64,000 nucleotides of DNA from Tsuneonella dongtanensis (GCF_001698205.1 NZ_CP016591.1:806001-870000); one strand, 5' to 3'. Positions 53,866 to 62,532 are shown, numbered from the stretch's first letter. Translations and numbers: made by a program. The notes: generated by a model from the letters alone, not told the origin.

Positions 53866-54632
53866 TGACCCGATATGCTACCTATCCGAGCCTTGCCGGG
53901 CGGTCGGTCTTCATCACCGGAGGTGCTACCGGGATCGGTGCCGCCATGGTCGAGGCCTTCGCCGAGCAAGGGGCGGTTGTCGGCCACATCGATCTCGCCG
54001 CCGAGGAAGCCGAAGCCCTGGGCGAGTCGATCTCGGCGTCCGGACGACCGAAGCCCTGGTTTCGCCGGGTCGACGTGACCGATGTCGAGGCCTTGGCTGG
54101 CGCGGTGTCCGACTTCGCCGGTTCGGCGGGGGGGCTGCACGCGCTCGTCAACAACGTCGCCAACGATACCCGCCACAATCCGCTCGAAACGACCGCCGAG
54201 AAATGGCGGCGATGCATGGCGGTCAATCTCGACTGTGCGTTTTTCGCCTCGCAAGAGGCGATCAAGCAGATGCGCGATGGCAATGGCGGCGCGATCGTCA
54301 ATTTCTCGTCGATCAATGCGCTGCTCGGACCTGAGAACATGCCGGGCTACGTCACCGCGAAGGCGGGTCTGCTCGGCATGACCAAGGCGCTCGCGCGGGA
54401 GTACGGGCGCGATGGCATCAGGGTGAACACGATCCTGCCGGGTTGGGTCGTGACCCAGCGCCAGCTCGATCTGTGGCTGACGCCGGAGGCCGAGGCCGAG
54501 TGGATGGAGCACGTGTGCCTGAAGCAGCGGATCGAACCGCGCGACGCGGCAAACCTTGCACTGTTCCTGGCGGCCGACGACAGTCGAATGATTACGAACC
54601 AGCAATTCGTCATTGATGGCGGACGGGTGTAG
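53865..54632 (+). CDS. Short-chain dehydrogenase (sugar 1-dehydrogenase-like)
   Basis: 255 residues. TGGATGIG (18-25) binds the dinucleotide; Asn121, Ser149 (NFSSINALLG), Tyr162 and Lys166 (GYVTAKAG) are the catalytic tetrad; the C-terminus ends MITNQQFVIDGGRV. The start overlaps the dehydratase stop by one base (TGATG). Members of this SDR branch oxidise L-arabinose, D-galactose or L-fucose to lactones. In this setting it supplies the first step of the pathway completed by the lactonase, dehydratases, AraD1 enzyme and aldehyde dehydrogenase. Confidence 0.85.
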   Translation: MTRYATYPSLAGRSVFITGGATGIGAAMVEAFAEQGAVVGHIDLAAEEAEALGESISASGRPKPWFRRVDVTDVEALAGAVSDFAGSAGGLHALVNNVANDTRHNPLETTAEKWRRCMAVNLDCAFFASQEAIKQMRDGNGGAIVNFSSINALLGPENMPGYVTAKAGLLGMTKALAREYGRDGIRVNTILPGWVVTQRQLDLWLTPEAEAEWMEHVCLKQRIEPRDAANLALFLAADDSRMITNQQFVIDGGRV

Positions 54633-54654
54633 ACTGGGCTGAAGGAGACCCCGC

Positions 54655-55356
54655 ATGGCGTCGCAATTCCTCACCCGCGAACTGGTCGAGACACTCGGCG
54701 CGAAGATCGTGCGCGGCGATACGCCGGATAACGGCAGCCTGCCGATCGAGGCCGATCTCGCGAAACAGTACGATACCTCGCGCACCGTCCTTCGCGAGGC
54801 GGTGAAAATGCTTACGGCCAAGGGGCTCGTCGGGTCGCGCCCGCGGCGGGGAACTTATGTCGAGCCGGAGAGCCGGTGGAATATCCTCGATCCCGACGTG
54901 CTGCGGTGGATCTTGCAGCGACGGTTCTCGTTCGGCCTGACGCGCGATTTCCTCATCGCGCGCGAGGGCATCGAACCGAAGGCCGCCGCGGCCGCGGCGC
55001 GCGTGCAGAATCGCGAGGCCATAGCCGACGTCGCGGCGAAACTCGACGACATGCGCGAAGCCGCCGCCGGGCGGATGGATTCGCTCGAGAGCGACATCGC
55101 CTTCCACATCGCCATCCTCCATGCGAGCGGCAATCGCTTTTTCGTCCAGTTCTCGCACGTCATTGAAACAGCGCTGCGCTTCTCGATCCGCCTGACCAAT
55201 TCGGAAAAGGGTGTCCGCATGGCCAGTGTCGCGGATCACGCGGCGATCTACGAAGCGATCGAGCGGGGCGATGTCGTCGGTGCCGAGAAAGCGGCGCAGG
55301 ATTTGCTGACCGAAGCGATCCGGCTGCTCGACGAGCGTGCCAAGCGCGAGGAATAG
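54655..55356 (+). CDS. FadR-subfamily GntR transcriptional regulator (FCD domain)
   Basis: 233 residues, with GAAGGAGA upstream. The winged helix contains TSRTVLREAVKMLTAKGLV and the wing SRPRRGTYVEP, nearly the same DNA-reading segment as in the regulator at 44823, so both may recognise the same operators. The FCD domain shows ESDIAFHIAILHASGN and VADHAAIYEAIERGD, with the Asp/His metal site. It is third in the IlvD/Edd-SDR-FadR operon, an arrangement typical of autoregulated sugar-acid repressors. Confidence 0.9.
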   Translation: MASQFLTRELVETLGAKIVRGDTPDNGSLPIEADLAKQYDTSRTVLREAVKMLTAKGLVGSRPRRGTYVEPESRWNILDPDVLRWILQRRFSFGLTRDFLIAREGIEPKAAAAAARVQNREAIADVAAKLDDMREAAAGRMDSLESDIAFHIAILHASGNRFFVQFSHVIETALRFSIRLTNSEKGVRMASVADHAAIYEAIERGDVVGAEKAAQDLLTEAIRLLDERAKREE

Positions 55357-55456
55357 AGCGGTGCGGGTCATCGCGCCGGTCGTCGTGCGCGCATCGGGAA
55401 CCGGATTCTTCGCGGCCGTATCCTTGGTGATTGTTGCGCAGCCGCTGGCGCGACCT

Positions 55457-56689
55457 TCATCGGGCAGAAATTTTGGCGCGCCAGATCTCGCCGCGAGTGA
55501 GGCTTTCTTTTCCAACTTCTTTTTCGGAACTGGGAAGGATCAGCTCGGCAATCGCGTCAATGTCATCGGTGATCAGTACTGCACTCGACCAATCAGTTTT
55601 GGGCTTTTCGCCGGCGAGTGCCATCAGAAGTGGTTTTAGCGGCTTTGTCCGGCCAATCGGATCAGGCCCGTCCTCTGCCGGCCGACTCCAATACGCCTCG
55701 CCAAGCAATGCGATTGGCGTAGGTTTAGTACCCGGTTTCCTGTAGTAGTTCTGCGTCGCATCTTGAAACACTTCTTGTACAGTCCCTGCATTGCCCGGAC
55801 CAATAATTAACCCGGCTCCGGCAAGCGTTATGAGACCGTCTTCGCGTAAACTATTGTAAAACATCTTCGCTTGATGAGTGGCGAAGACATTCGGCGGCTC
55901 ATGACCGTACAACCAAGTTGGGATACCGAGGCTTTCAGAATCTGGCGAAACCGTGCCGCCGTCCAGCAGGCGTTCGCGTAGGTTCCATGCCGTAGATAGC
56001 CAATCGGGATGATTGTATTTGGGTGCGGCCCCGAGTGCCGCAACGGCTTCTGCAAGAATATCGTCCGGAAATGGCGCTAAAAAGGCGCCAAGATTAGCGG
56101 CCTCCATAAGGCCGGGCCCACCTCCGGTCAGGACGAGCTGCCCGCTGCGCGTCATGCGCCGTGCGAGCTCGGCGATGGTCGCGAACACTTGCGCATCGCG
56201 CGGCGTATCGTGACCACCCATGAAGCCAACCAAAGGCTTTCCTGTCTTCTCAATAAACCGGGCAACCGATCCTTCGATCGCAGTATCGTGGAGCCGCGCC
56301 TGCATGGCCTGACCCGTACTCAATCTTAAGGGGAGGTTCTCTTCGGGATCCATGAACCAAAGATATGCTCGATAATCGAATGAGGCCCTCCATGAAGGCA
56401 GACTGTCTTCTGGATCATAACGGTCATAGAGATCGTCAACAGTGTACAAAGTGGCTCGAGCCGGATCGAATGGCATGCCGCTTTCGCCGACAAGCACCGA
56501 TGCTCCCTGCGCTTGAGACTGTGCCCAGATGTCGCCATTCAGTACGCATCCGAGAAGAGTACAGCCGGTGAGATCCACTCCCACGACTTCTTGTGTTCGT
56601 AGTGTCAAGTCCAATCCGGAAATTGTCACAGGCATGCGCGACGGATTTGAGAGCCACTGGTCCAACTGGTCAAGCGTCAGGATATCCAT
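55457..56689 (-). CDS. LOG-family (lysine-decarboxylase-like) nucleotide-binding protein
   Basis: 410 residues. A Rossmann-like LOG core spans roughly residues 145-330: PLVGFMGGHDTPRD, LVLTGGGPGLMEAANLGAFLAP, FATHQAKMFYNSL and GLIIGPGNAGTVQEVFQDATQNYY, the last replacing the classic PGGxGTxxE motif. The first 130 residues are a separate unknown domain. LOG proteins hydrolyse nucleoside monophosphates, and SLOG relatives bind nucleotide signals in conflict systems. The gene is visibly more AT-rich than its neighbours and marks the change from the sugar locus to an accessory region, which suggests transfer. Confidence 0.75.
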   Translation of the reverse strand: MDILTLDQLDQWLSNPSRMPVTISGLDLTLRTQEVVGVDLTGCTLLGCVLNGDIWAQSQAQGASVLVGESGMPFDPARATLYTVDDLYDRYDPEDSLPSWRASFDYRAYLWFMDPEENLPLRLSTGQAMQARLHDTAIEGSVARFIEKTGKPLVGFMGGHDTPRDAQVFATIAELARRMTRSGQLVLTGGGPGLMEAANLGAFLAPFPDDILAEAVAALGAAPKYNHPDWLSTAWNLRERLLDGGTVSPDSESLGIPTWLYGHEPPNVFATHQAKMFYNSLREDGLITLAGAGLIIGPGNAGTVQEVFQDATQNYYRKPGTKPTPIALLGEAYWSRPAEDGPDPIGRTKPLKPLLMALAGEKPKTDWSSAVLITDDIDAIAELILPSSEKEVGKESLTRGEIWRAKISAR

Positions 56690-57685
56690 TTAAAGCCTCA
56701 CTTCTTCGTCATCGAAATCGCTATTCAGATCATCGGATATCCCGCACTCGAGCAAAAAAAGCAAAAGGGAAGATGCAATTAGGCTTTTTAGAGCTGACAA
56801 TTCTGGGGCCAGCTGCTCACTGTCTGCTTCCAGCGTCCGGAACTGGGAGAACCGACGCTAGGCGCGGTCGTGCGGTCAGTGATCGCTTATGACCTCAAAA
56901 ACTGAGGGCATGTTCGTGGCTATTGGGCTTCGGAATCCTTGAGGCCCTCTTTCTTCTTGTCGAGATGAGGCCAAAGTAACTCAGTCTTGCGATCCACCAT
57001 GTCTGGTCCATTCCTGCGCTGGGGTGGGCCATCGACATACAGTGCCTGCTGCATGACCCCGCTGTAGTTCAGCGCGGCGGCTCCTGCCACATCGACTTCA
57101 GCGATGAACGAATCGAGCGTGCCGCCAACAAGATCGGGTCTTTCCTTAGCGAGCAGCTTGGCGAGAATGTCGCAATGTTGAACCGAACAGGAATAATGCG
57201 AGCGCACGGCGGTGGTCGACCGCAGGGTCAGATCTACACTAACGGCTTCGACGAAGGCGAGAATCGGACGCCGACCGCCGACGTGGTCGTCGCGCTCAAG
57301 GCGGCGGTGACCGAGCGCGTCACCGTCCTGCGCCGCGCGAGCGCGCTGCCTTCGGAGCGCTGACCAAAGCAATAAATGCCACCGCGCCCGACAATTTGGC
57401 GGCGACGCTACCGATGCCGCGCGGTCTGTTCGACGTCTATACACTAGGGCTGCCACGCGGCCGCAGCTTTGGCTAGTGCTTGCCGTTCGGAGCCTGGCTG
57501 AGCCCCGATACCCATGGTTGCGCGGTCCTGACACTATACGCTGAGGACGGCAGCATTGGTCTAACTGTGATTCGTCGCCGCGAGGACATGGTCTGGACGT
57601 ATCCGCTTGGTATAAAGCGGAATAACGTATGGCAGCGGCTCAGTGTGGCTGGTCTGCCGTTTGTCACGAAGCTAAGCACGCGGGC
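56690..57685. other. Degenerate accessory stretch, gene fragments only
   Basis: No intact recognised gene. On the plus strand, short open runs such as TPTADVVVALKAAVTERVTVLRRA (to 57363), then in other frames PDNLAATLPMPRGLFDVYTLGLPRG and GAWLSPDTHGCAVLTLYAEDG, read like pieces of coding sequence broken by stops and frame changes. A small CCTCA/TGAGG hairpin lies near 56893. A possible small minus-strand gene is listed separately. Confidence 0.4.
56920..57207 (-). CDS. Small hypothetical protein, possibly a fragment
   Basis: 95 residues from a GTG at 57207. The sequence has a protein-like composition (VQHCDILAKLLAKERPDLV, FIAEVDVAGAAALNYSGVMQQALYVDG) and a charged tail (LDKKKEGLKDSEAQ). There is no ribosome binding site I can defend, and no known domain. 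The frame continues upstream without a convincing start, so it may be the 3' remnant of a longer gene. Confidence 0.3.
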   Translation of the reverse strand: MRSHYSCSVQHCDILAKLLAKERPDLVGGTLDSFIAEVDVAGAAALNYSGVMQQALYVDGPPQRRNGPDMVDRKTELLWPHLDKKKEGLKDSEAQ

Positions 57686-58186
57686 ATGGAATGGAATAAT
57701 ACCCTGCGCCTCGGCATCCACGAAGTTGGCCATATAGTTGTAGAGTATGTGCTGACCGGCACCGCCCGCGCCTGTTTTGTTTATCTGGACGCCGACGGCA
57801 GCTACAGCGCGCAGACCGACACGCTCGACGTATCGATGGCCGCGACGGCGCTGACGGCTAATGACTATCTCCACCTCGCCGCCGGCTTCCTCGGCGGCTG
57901 GGCGGCGGTCCATCTTGCGGTCAAAGCTGGAATGCTGCAGCGCGCGCCGATCAAAATCGAAGCGGTCGCGGGCGATCATGGCTATATCGGCACCGACCAA
58001 ATCTACGTACATTGGGCGGCGGTGCAGGCCGATGCGCGCGATCCCGCTTCGATCGTTGCGCAGGCGCGAGATCTGGCGCTCAAAGTGCTGCGGCCGCGGC
58101 TCGATCAGGTGCTCGAACTCGGCGAGCTCGCCGCGACTTCGGGCCTGGTCAACGAAGATGCCCTTTCTTCGACGATAGCCCGCTAG
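57686..58186 (+). CDS. Small HExGH protein, M41-like metallopeptidase fold candidate
   Basis: 166 residues from ATG 57686; the upstream part of the frame is unlikely to be coding. IHEVGHIVVEYVLTG (His12, Glu13, His16) resembles the zinc-binding helix of FtsH-type M41 peptidases, and LAAGFLGGWAAVHLAV resembles the following GG.AA segment, though the acidic residue of that segment is replaced. No AAA domain or membrane helix is attached. It could be a stand-alone peptidase-like protein or a regulator that lost activity. It stands alone inside a degenerate region. Confidence 0.5.
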   Translation: MEWNNTLRLGIHEVGHIVVEYVLTGTARACFVYLDADGSYSAQTDTLDVSMAATALTANDYLHLAAGFLGGWAAVHLAVKAGMLQRAPIKIEAVAGDHGYIGTDQIYVHWAAVQADARDPASIVAQARDLALKVLRPRLDQVLELGELAATSGLVNEDALSSTIAR

Positions 58187-58630
58187 CCGCCATGCCCATC
58201 GCTGCGGACGGATCGGTCTCCAGCATAAACGGCGGCCGCTATTCTGCAACTGGTCGCGCTTCAACACCGACATCTGCGAAGGTGAGCATCGCCTCGTCGC
58301 ATTCAATAGATGAACGAAAGGCAGCTTATGGGCCCGCTGGCTGGTCAGTTCAACTTCCGAACTTAGGGCGCAAATTGAACATTGATATACCTTGCAATCC
58401 GAAGCCGTCGTTACGATTTCGAGTCCCGAAAAAGGCATCGAACCAATGCATTAGACGGATTTTGAGGGCCTTTTGCGGGCCTTTCGGTCATCCCAAATTG
58501 CTTAAATATATGAATGCAATTACAAAAATAGGTCGTATTTGATTCCTCTTCTGGCACCATTTTACCGGATCACGCTCTCCGACACTATTTCCTATGCCGG
58601 AAGTGGTGGCCCTGATACCTCCGCGGGTCC
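58187..58630. other. Intergenic stretch before the SLOG-membrane gene
   Basis: The first 250 bases show no convincing gene. From about 58440 the sequence becomes AT-rich (for example TTAAATATATGAATGCAATT) and probably holds the promoter of the downstream two-gene unit. A direct repeat GGGCCTTT occurs twice near 58467. No tRNA or inverted repeat that I would defend was found. Confidence 0.4.
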
Positions 58631-60532
58631 GTGATCTCTGCGCCGCCGCCTCCGAAACCGATCATTTCCATTGGGGTGACAGGTCACCGCGCGCGTCATC
58701 CGGCGTGGCGGGCGAACGTGGGCGGCATGCAGGGCGCGCTCGACGCAATCTTCGACAAGGTGGAGGCAGCCTTAGGGAGGACGGGAGGTGAGGGGCCGCA
58801 CTTGCGGGTTCTGACCCTGCTTGCCGACGGAATGGACCAGCTTGCGGCAAACGAAGCGCTCAAGCGGGACTACGAACTTGTGGTCACCCTTCCATTTGCC
58901 CCCGACCTGTCGGCTGCGATTAATGATGCGGGCCAGCCCACGGAGACGCGCGAGGCCCTGGACAGGTTGCTTGCCGCATCAAGCGTCTTTGCCCTGACGG
59001 ACCACGACGCACTCGTCGAGGAGCTGATGGAGCGGCATCGCGGAGCCCCTGACGACGAGCGGATATCCTCTCTTCTCGATGCCGAGATCTCGCGGCGCGT
59101 TGCCGTGGCCGGCCAGGTGATGATCGAGCAGATCGATTTCCTGATCGCCGCGTGGGATGGCGAGACGACAGCCTTCATGGGTGGAACCGGCCACACCGTT
59201 GCCGCGGCGCTTGCGGCAGGATGCCCGGTCGTGCGCATCGATCCGGCGCGGCCGAGCAGCATCAGCGTCATTCGCTCGCTCGAGGGATTTTCCCTGGAAG
59301 GAGATTCCGGACAGCACGCGACGTCGCTGGACGAGTTGCTGCTGGAACTTTTCGCGCCGCCGCCCGGTGCCGGAGCGAGCGGCGCCGAGATGAGCGATGA
59401 GCGGTGGCATCCCACGAGCGGAATGCTGGTGCACGCCTATCGGCGGGTCGAAAGCCTGTTCGGACAAGCCGACTGGAAGGAAAAGGTGCGTCCGCTTCGT
59501 CAAAGGTACGAGCCACCTTCGACGATCGCAGAAGGTTCAGCCGCCCCTTTGATGGCAACGATCGGGGCGTTGCCCGGCGTGGACAGCAAACTGGTCGGGA
59601 GGATCGGCGCTTCCGTACTCCCGCATTTCGCGTGGGCCGACGGCATTTCGACGTTCCTGTCGGACGCCTATCGCAGCGGGATGACGGTCAACTTCGTCCT
59701 GTCGAGTCTGGCCGTCGTCGGCGGCCTGTCCTACCTTCCGTTGGTCGGGGTCGAGCACAAGTGGGCCTTTGCCTTGTTCGAACTGTGCCTGCTGGCCGCC
59801 ATCATCGCGATCACCTGGATCGGCAGGCGACAGCGCTGGCACGAGCGCTGGTTCGCGACCAGGCGAGTTGCGGAATACCTCCGTGCCGCGCCGGTACTTC
59901 TGCCCTTCGGCATCGCTCGGGCACGTGGACGATGGCCGCGTGGATCGGATACCGTCTGGCCGGAAGCATATGCCCGCCAGGTCATCCGGCAGGTCGGGTT
60001 GCCGCGGATGACGGTGACGGAGTTCTATCTGCGGGCCGCGCTGTCCGACGTCCTGCGCCCCTTCGTGGAGTCGCAACGCGCCTACCACGTTGCCAAGGCG
60101 GCGCGACTGGCGCGGGTGCATCATCGGCTCGACCACCTGTCGGAAGTGATGTTCGTTGCCGCGGTCGCCGTGGTCGCGACTTTCGTACTCCTCCACATTG
60201 CTTCGACGATGGGGGTGGTCGACCAGGGATTCGTCGCGCAGGCCGCCAAGTGGTTCACCCTTTTCGGCGTCGCTCTTCCGACCTTCGGTGCCGCCGTCGC
60301 GGGTATCCGGTATTTCGGGGATTTCGAGCGCTTCGCCGCCATCTCGCGGGTCACCGCGGAAAAGCTTGGCGTTATTGGTGACCGGATCAACATGCTCCTC
60401 CAGAATGCCGGGTCACGGCTGACCTACGAGCGCGCTGCCGCGCTGGCTCATGCCACCGAGGAAGTCATGTTCAGCGAGATCGAAAGCTGGCAGGGTGTCT
60501 TCGGCGGGAAGCGGATTTCCATTCCGGTCTGA
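58631..60532 (+). CDS. SLOG-like nucleotide-binding domain fused to a four-helix membrane region
   Basis: 633 residues from GTG 58631, the first start after an in-frame stop near 58614. Residues 10-210 form a SLOG-like Rossmann domain: IISIGVTGHR (11-20), LTLLADGMDQLAANEAL (61-77), WDGETTAFMGGTGHTVAAAL (175-194) and CPVVRIDP. Hydrophobic helices are predicted at about 351-372, 378-398, 507-526 and 541-560, in two pairs that resemble SLATT-type membrane effectors. No signal peptide is present, so the SLOG domain faces the cytosol. Such fusions are predicted to sense a nucleotide signal and act on the membrane. It is 17 bases before a secreted protease gene. Confidence 0.7.
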   Translation: MISAPPPPKPIISIGVTGHRARHPAWRANVGGMQGALDAIFDKVEAALGRTGGEGPHLRVLTLLADGMDQLAANEALKRDYELVVTLPFAPDLSAAINDAGQPTETREALDRLLAASSVFALTDHDALVEELMERHRGAPDDERISSLLDAEISRRVAVAGQVMIEQIDFLIAAWDGETTAFMGGTGHTVAAALAAGCPVVRIDPARPSSISVIRSLEGFSLEGDSGQHATSLDELLLELFAPPPGAGASGAEMSDERWHPTSGMLVHAYRRVESLFGQADWKEKVRPLRQRYEPPSTIAEGSAAPLMATIGALPGVDSKLVGRIGASVLPHFAWADGISTFLSDAYRSGMTVNFVLSSLAVVGGLSYLPLVGVEHKWAFALFELCLLAAIIAITWIGRRQRWHERWFATRRVAEYLRAAPVLLPFGIARARGRWPRGSDTVWPEAYARQVIRQVGLPRMTVTEFYLRAALSDVLRPFVESQRAYHVAKAARLARVHHRLDHLSEVMFVAAVAVVATFVLLHIASTMGVVDQGFVAQAAKWFTLFGVALPTFGAAVAGIRYFGDFERFAAISRVTAEKLGVIGDRINMLLQNAGSRLTYERAAALAHATEEVMFSEIESWQGVFGGKRISIPV

Positions 60533-60549
60533 CAAAGGGGGAGGAGAGG

Positions 60550-62493
60550 ATGGGCAGGCGGATTTCCATCAACCTTGCGCTCCCCCCGGCCATGGCCGCG
60601 ATCCTCGCCGCACTGCTCATCGTCGTATCGCCCTGGCCCGCGAACGCCATCATAACGGCCGATGAAAACCCCGACCTGGTGGCCGGCAAGATCGCTATTG
60701 GCCTCAGAGAGGAACTGGGCGAGCACAGCGCCGAGATAGAGGCGATTGCACGGGCCAATCCGAACATCCGGATCGGCTGGCCCAGCCAGTTCGAGATCAC
60801 CGCCGATCCCGACTACCCGGACAACTTCTACTTGCTGGACATGCAGAACCCCAGCGCAAGCTCGACCTATAGGCGCTGGAATGACGTGCCGCAGTCGCCG
60901 GATCCCGTGCTCGCCGAGCCGATCTTCATCGGACGGCTGGACGACGGCAGTTTCGCTCCCGGCCTCGATGCCGCGCTGCGCGCGATCCTTCGCCGCCAGG
61001 CCTTGCTGAGGCTGAACACCCTGCCCGCCTTCGAGCATGGTATCTACGCCAGGATCGACTGCGTGCCCGACGACCCATGCGACGATTCCCGCGATATTTT
61101 GGTGAACCAGCCGCTCCAGATCAGCATCACGACGGCGCCGCGAAACCCGCAGCCGCGGTTCGTTTACGCCTTGCTCCTTCGGCCCGACTACAGCCTGCAA
61201 TGGATATTCCAGTCGCCGCCAGACCGCCCGATCGATCCCGACCGTCTGGTGGTTGTGAAATACCCCGAAGATCCGCTCAAGTTCGAGCAGGAAGGGCGGC
61301 ACGACCTGATCGTGATCAGCAGCGCCAAGCCGATCGACCCGCTGCTGCTGTCATCAAGCGTTTCCGGCCAGGTCGACCAGAGCCGCTGCAGACTGCCGGT
61401 CGAGCAAGCGATCTGTCGCGCCCTGTCCGGGCTGCCCGACCCGAACCCGACCGATGAGCCGACGACGATCGCATCCGACTGGGATATCCAGTTTGCCGGA
61501 CGGTATTTCGCGGCGCGCCCGACAATCGGCTATGTCGGGGGTGGTGAGACGGCGCTTCCCGGATCGGCGCCCTGGGCCGTGCAGATCTATTCGGCGCTCC
61601 CCTATACCGAGGAGCAGAAGCAGCTCGACGCGGCGATGGCGGACACCAATCCCGACAAGAAGTTCCTCGACCAGCTCAGCACGGGACAGGAAGAGCACCG
61701 TTGCGGTGGTTCGCTCATCGCGCCCGACATCGTGCTTACAGCGGCACACTGCCTTCGACAGCCCGGTCTCGATTTCCTCGCTAACCGCCGGGTCTATGTC
61801 GGAAGCCAGAGGCTTCGCGGCGAGCGGGGGGCGAACGGGGTGGACTACCGGGTGGTCGCGGCGGTCTATCACGCAGGCTACGTTCCCTCGACAGGCGGGG
61901 TGAACGAAGCACCGCCGCGCAACGACATAGCCTTGCTCAAAATCCGCCCGATCGGTCGGCCAGTGATCCCGCGCCCCATACGCCTGCCGGGGTCGGCGCC
62001 CGCGAGTGCCGAAGCCGGTCAGTCGGATATCATCCGGGTGTACGGCTGGGGATACACCGAAGAACGGCGACCCAACCAGAGCGGGGTCATGAACGGCGGC
62101 AAGCTGTTGGCCTATGCAGAGGATCTGCAGGTGGGCGCGCTGCGGATCGTCGAGACCGCGGAATGTCGCAAGATTCCGCACTACAAGGGTGTATCGGCCG
62201 ATAACATCTGCGCAGAAACCCCGCCGCCTTCCGAGGCCACCAGGGGATCCCGGAACACCTTCAGCTGTCGGGGGGACAGCGGCGGGCCCGTGGTGCGGCT
62301 GGTCGGCCAGCGCCTCGTGCAAGTGGGCGTGGTCTCGTGGGCTTACGGCTGCGGCATCGCGGTGAGGGGTGCAAGAGGAGTCCCTATCCGGCGAAACCCC
62401 TCGGTCTTCGTCAATCTGGCGAACTACACCGGATGGATCGCGAAGGCCCGCAACAGCTTTGCGAACGGAGCGGTGCTCCCTGTGACGGAGTAG
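60550..62493 (+). CDS. Secreted trypsin-fold serine protease with large N-terminal domain
   Basis: 647 residues from ATG 60550, with GGGGGAGGAGAGG upstream. The signal peptide ends near PANA (residue 33). Residues 40-315 are an unrecognised region; the part around 165-270 (ISITTAPRNP, YALLLRPDYSLQWIF, DLIVISSAKPID) recalls DUF4384, which often accompanies bacterial peptidases. Residues 328-635 form an S1A domain with His400 (LTAAHC), Asp459 (RNDIALLKI) and Ser577 (CRGDSGGP), plus paired Cys. The residue aligned with the trypsin specificity Asp is Phe571, so basic-residue cleavage is not expected. It is the second gene of the SLOG-membrane operon. Confidence 0.85.
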   Translation: MGRRISINLALPPAMAAILAALLIVVSPWPANAIITADENPDLVAGKIAIGLREELGEHSAEIEAIARANPNIRIGWPSQFEITADPDYPDNFYLLDMQNPSASSTYRRWNDVPQSPDPVLAEPIFIGRLDDGSFAPGLDAALRAILRRQALLRLNTLPAFEHGIYARIDCVPDDPCDDSRDILVNQPLQISITTAPRNPQPRFVYALLLRPDYSLQWIFQSPPDRPIDPDRLVVVKYPEDPLKFEQEGRHDLIVISSAKPIDPLLLSSSVSGQVDQSRCRLPVEQAICRALSGLPDPNPTDEPTTIASDWDIQFAGRYFAARPTIGYVGGGETALPGSAPWAVQIYSALPYTEEQKQLDAAMADTNPDKKFLDQLSTGQEEHRCGGSLIAPDIVLTAAHCLRQPGLDFLANRRVYVGSQRLRGERGANGVDYRVVAAVYHAGYVPSTGGVNEAPPRNDIALLKIRPIGRPVIPRPIRLPGSAPASAEAGQSDIIRVYGWGYTEERRPNQSGVMNGGKLLAYAEDLQVGALRIVETAECRKIPHYKGVSADNICAETPPPSEATRGSRNTFSCRGDSGGPVVRLVGQRLVQVGVVSWAYGCGIAVRGARGVPIRRNPSVFVNLANYTGWIAKARNSFANGAVLPVTE

Positions 62494-62526
62494 CCGTTGG
62501 CGCGATCCTGAAACCGGGCCAACGGC
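62493..62526. terminator. Stem-loop between convergent protease and repeat-lipoprotein genes
   Basis: GCCGTTGGC (62493-62501, starting in the stop codon) pairs with GCCAACGGC (62518-62526) around a 16-base loop. There is no T run. Its position between convergent stops suits a two-way terminator. Confidence 0.45.
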
Positions 62527-62532
62527 AGCCCG

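Noticed and set aside
58230-58438. Minus-strand frame with a Cys-rich N-terminus
   Set aside because: It has no binding site, switches to clear antisense of the HExGH gene further on, and matches no family.
58400-58440. A TTCGAGTCCCG string followed by CCA, suggesting the 3' end of a tRNA
   Set aside because: No matching acceptor, D or anticodon arms can be folded upstream. The spacing does not fit a tRNA, and no repeat of it marks an attachment site.
58467-58490. Possible terminator from the two GGGCCTTT copies
   Set aside because: The copies are direct repeats, not inverted, so they cannot form a stable stem.
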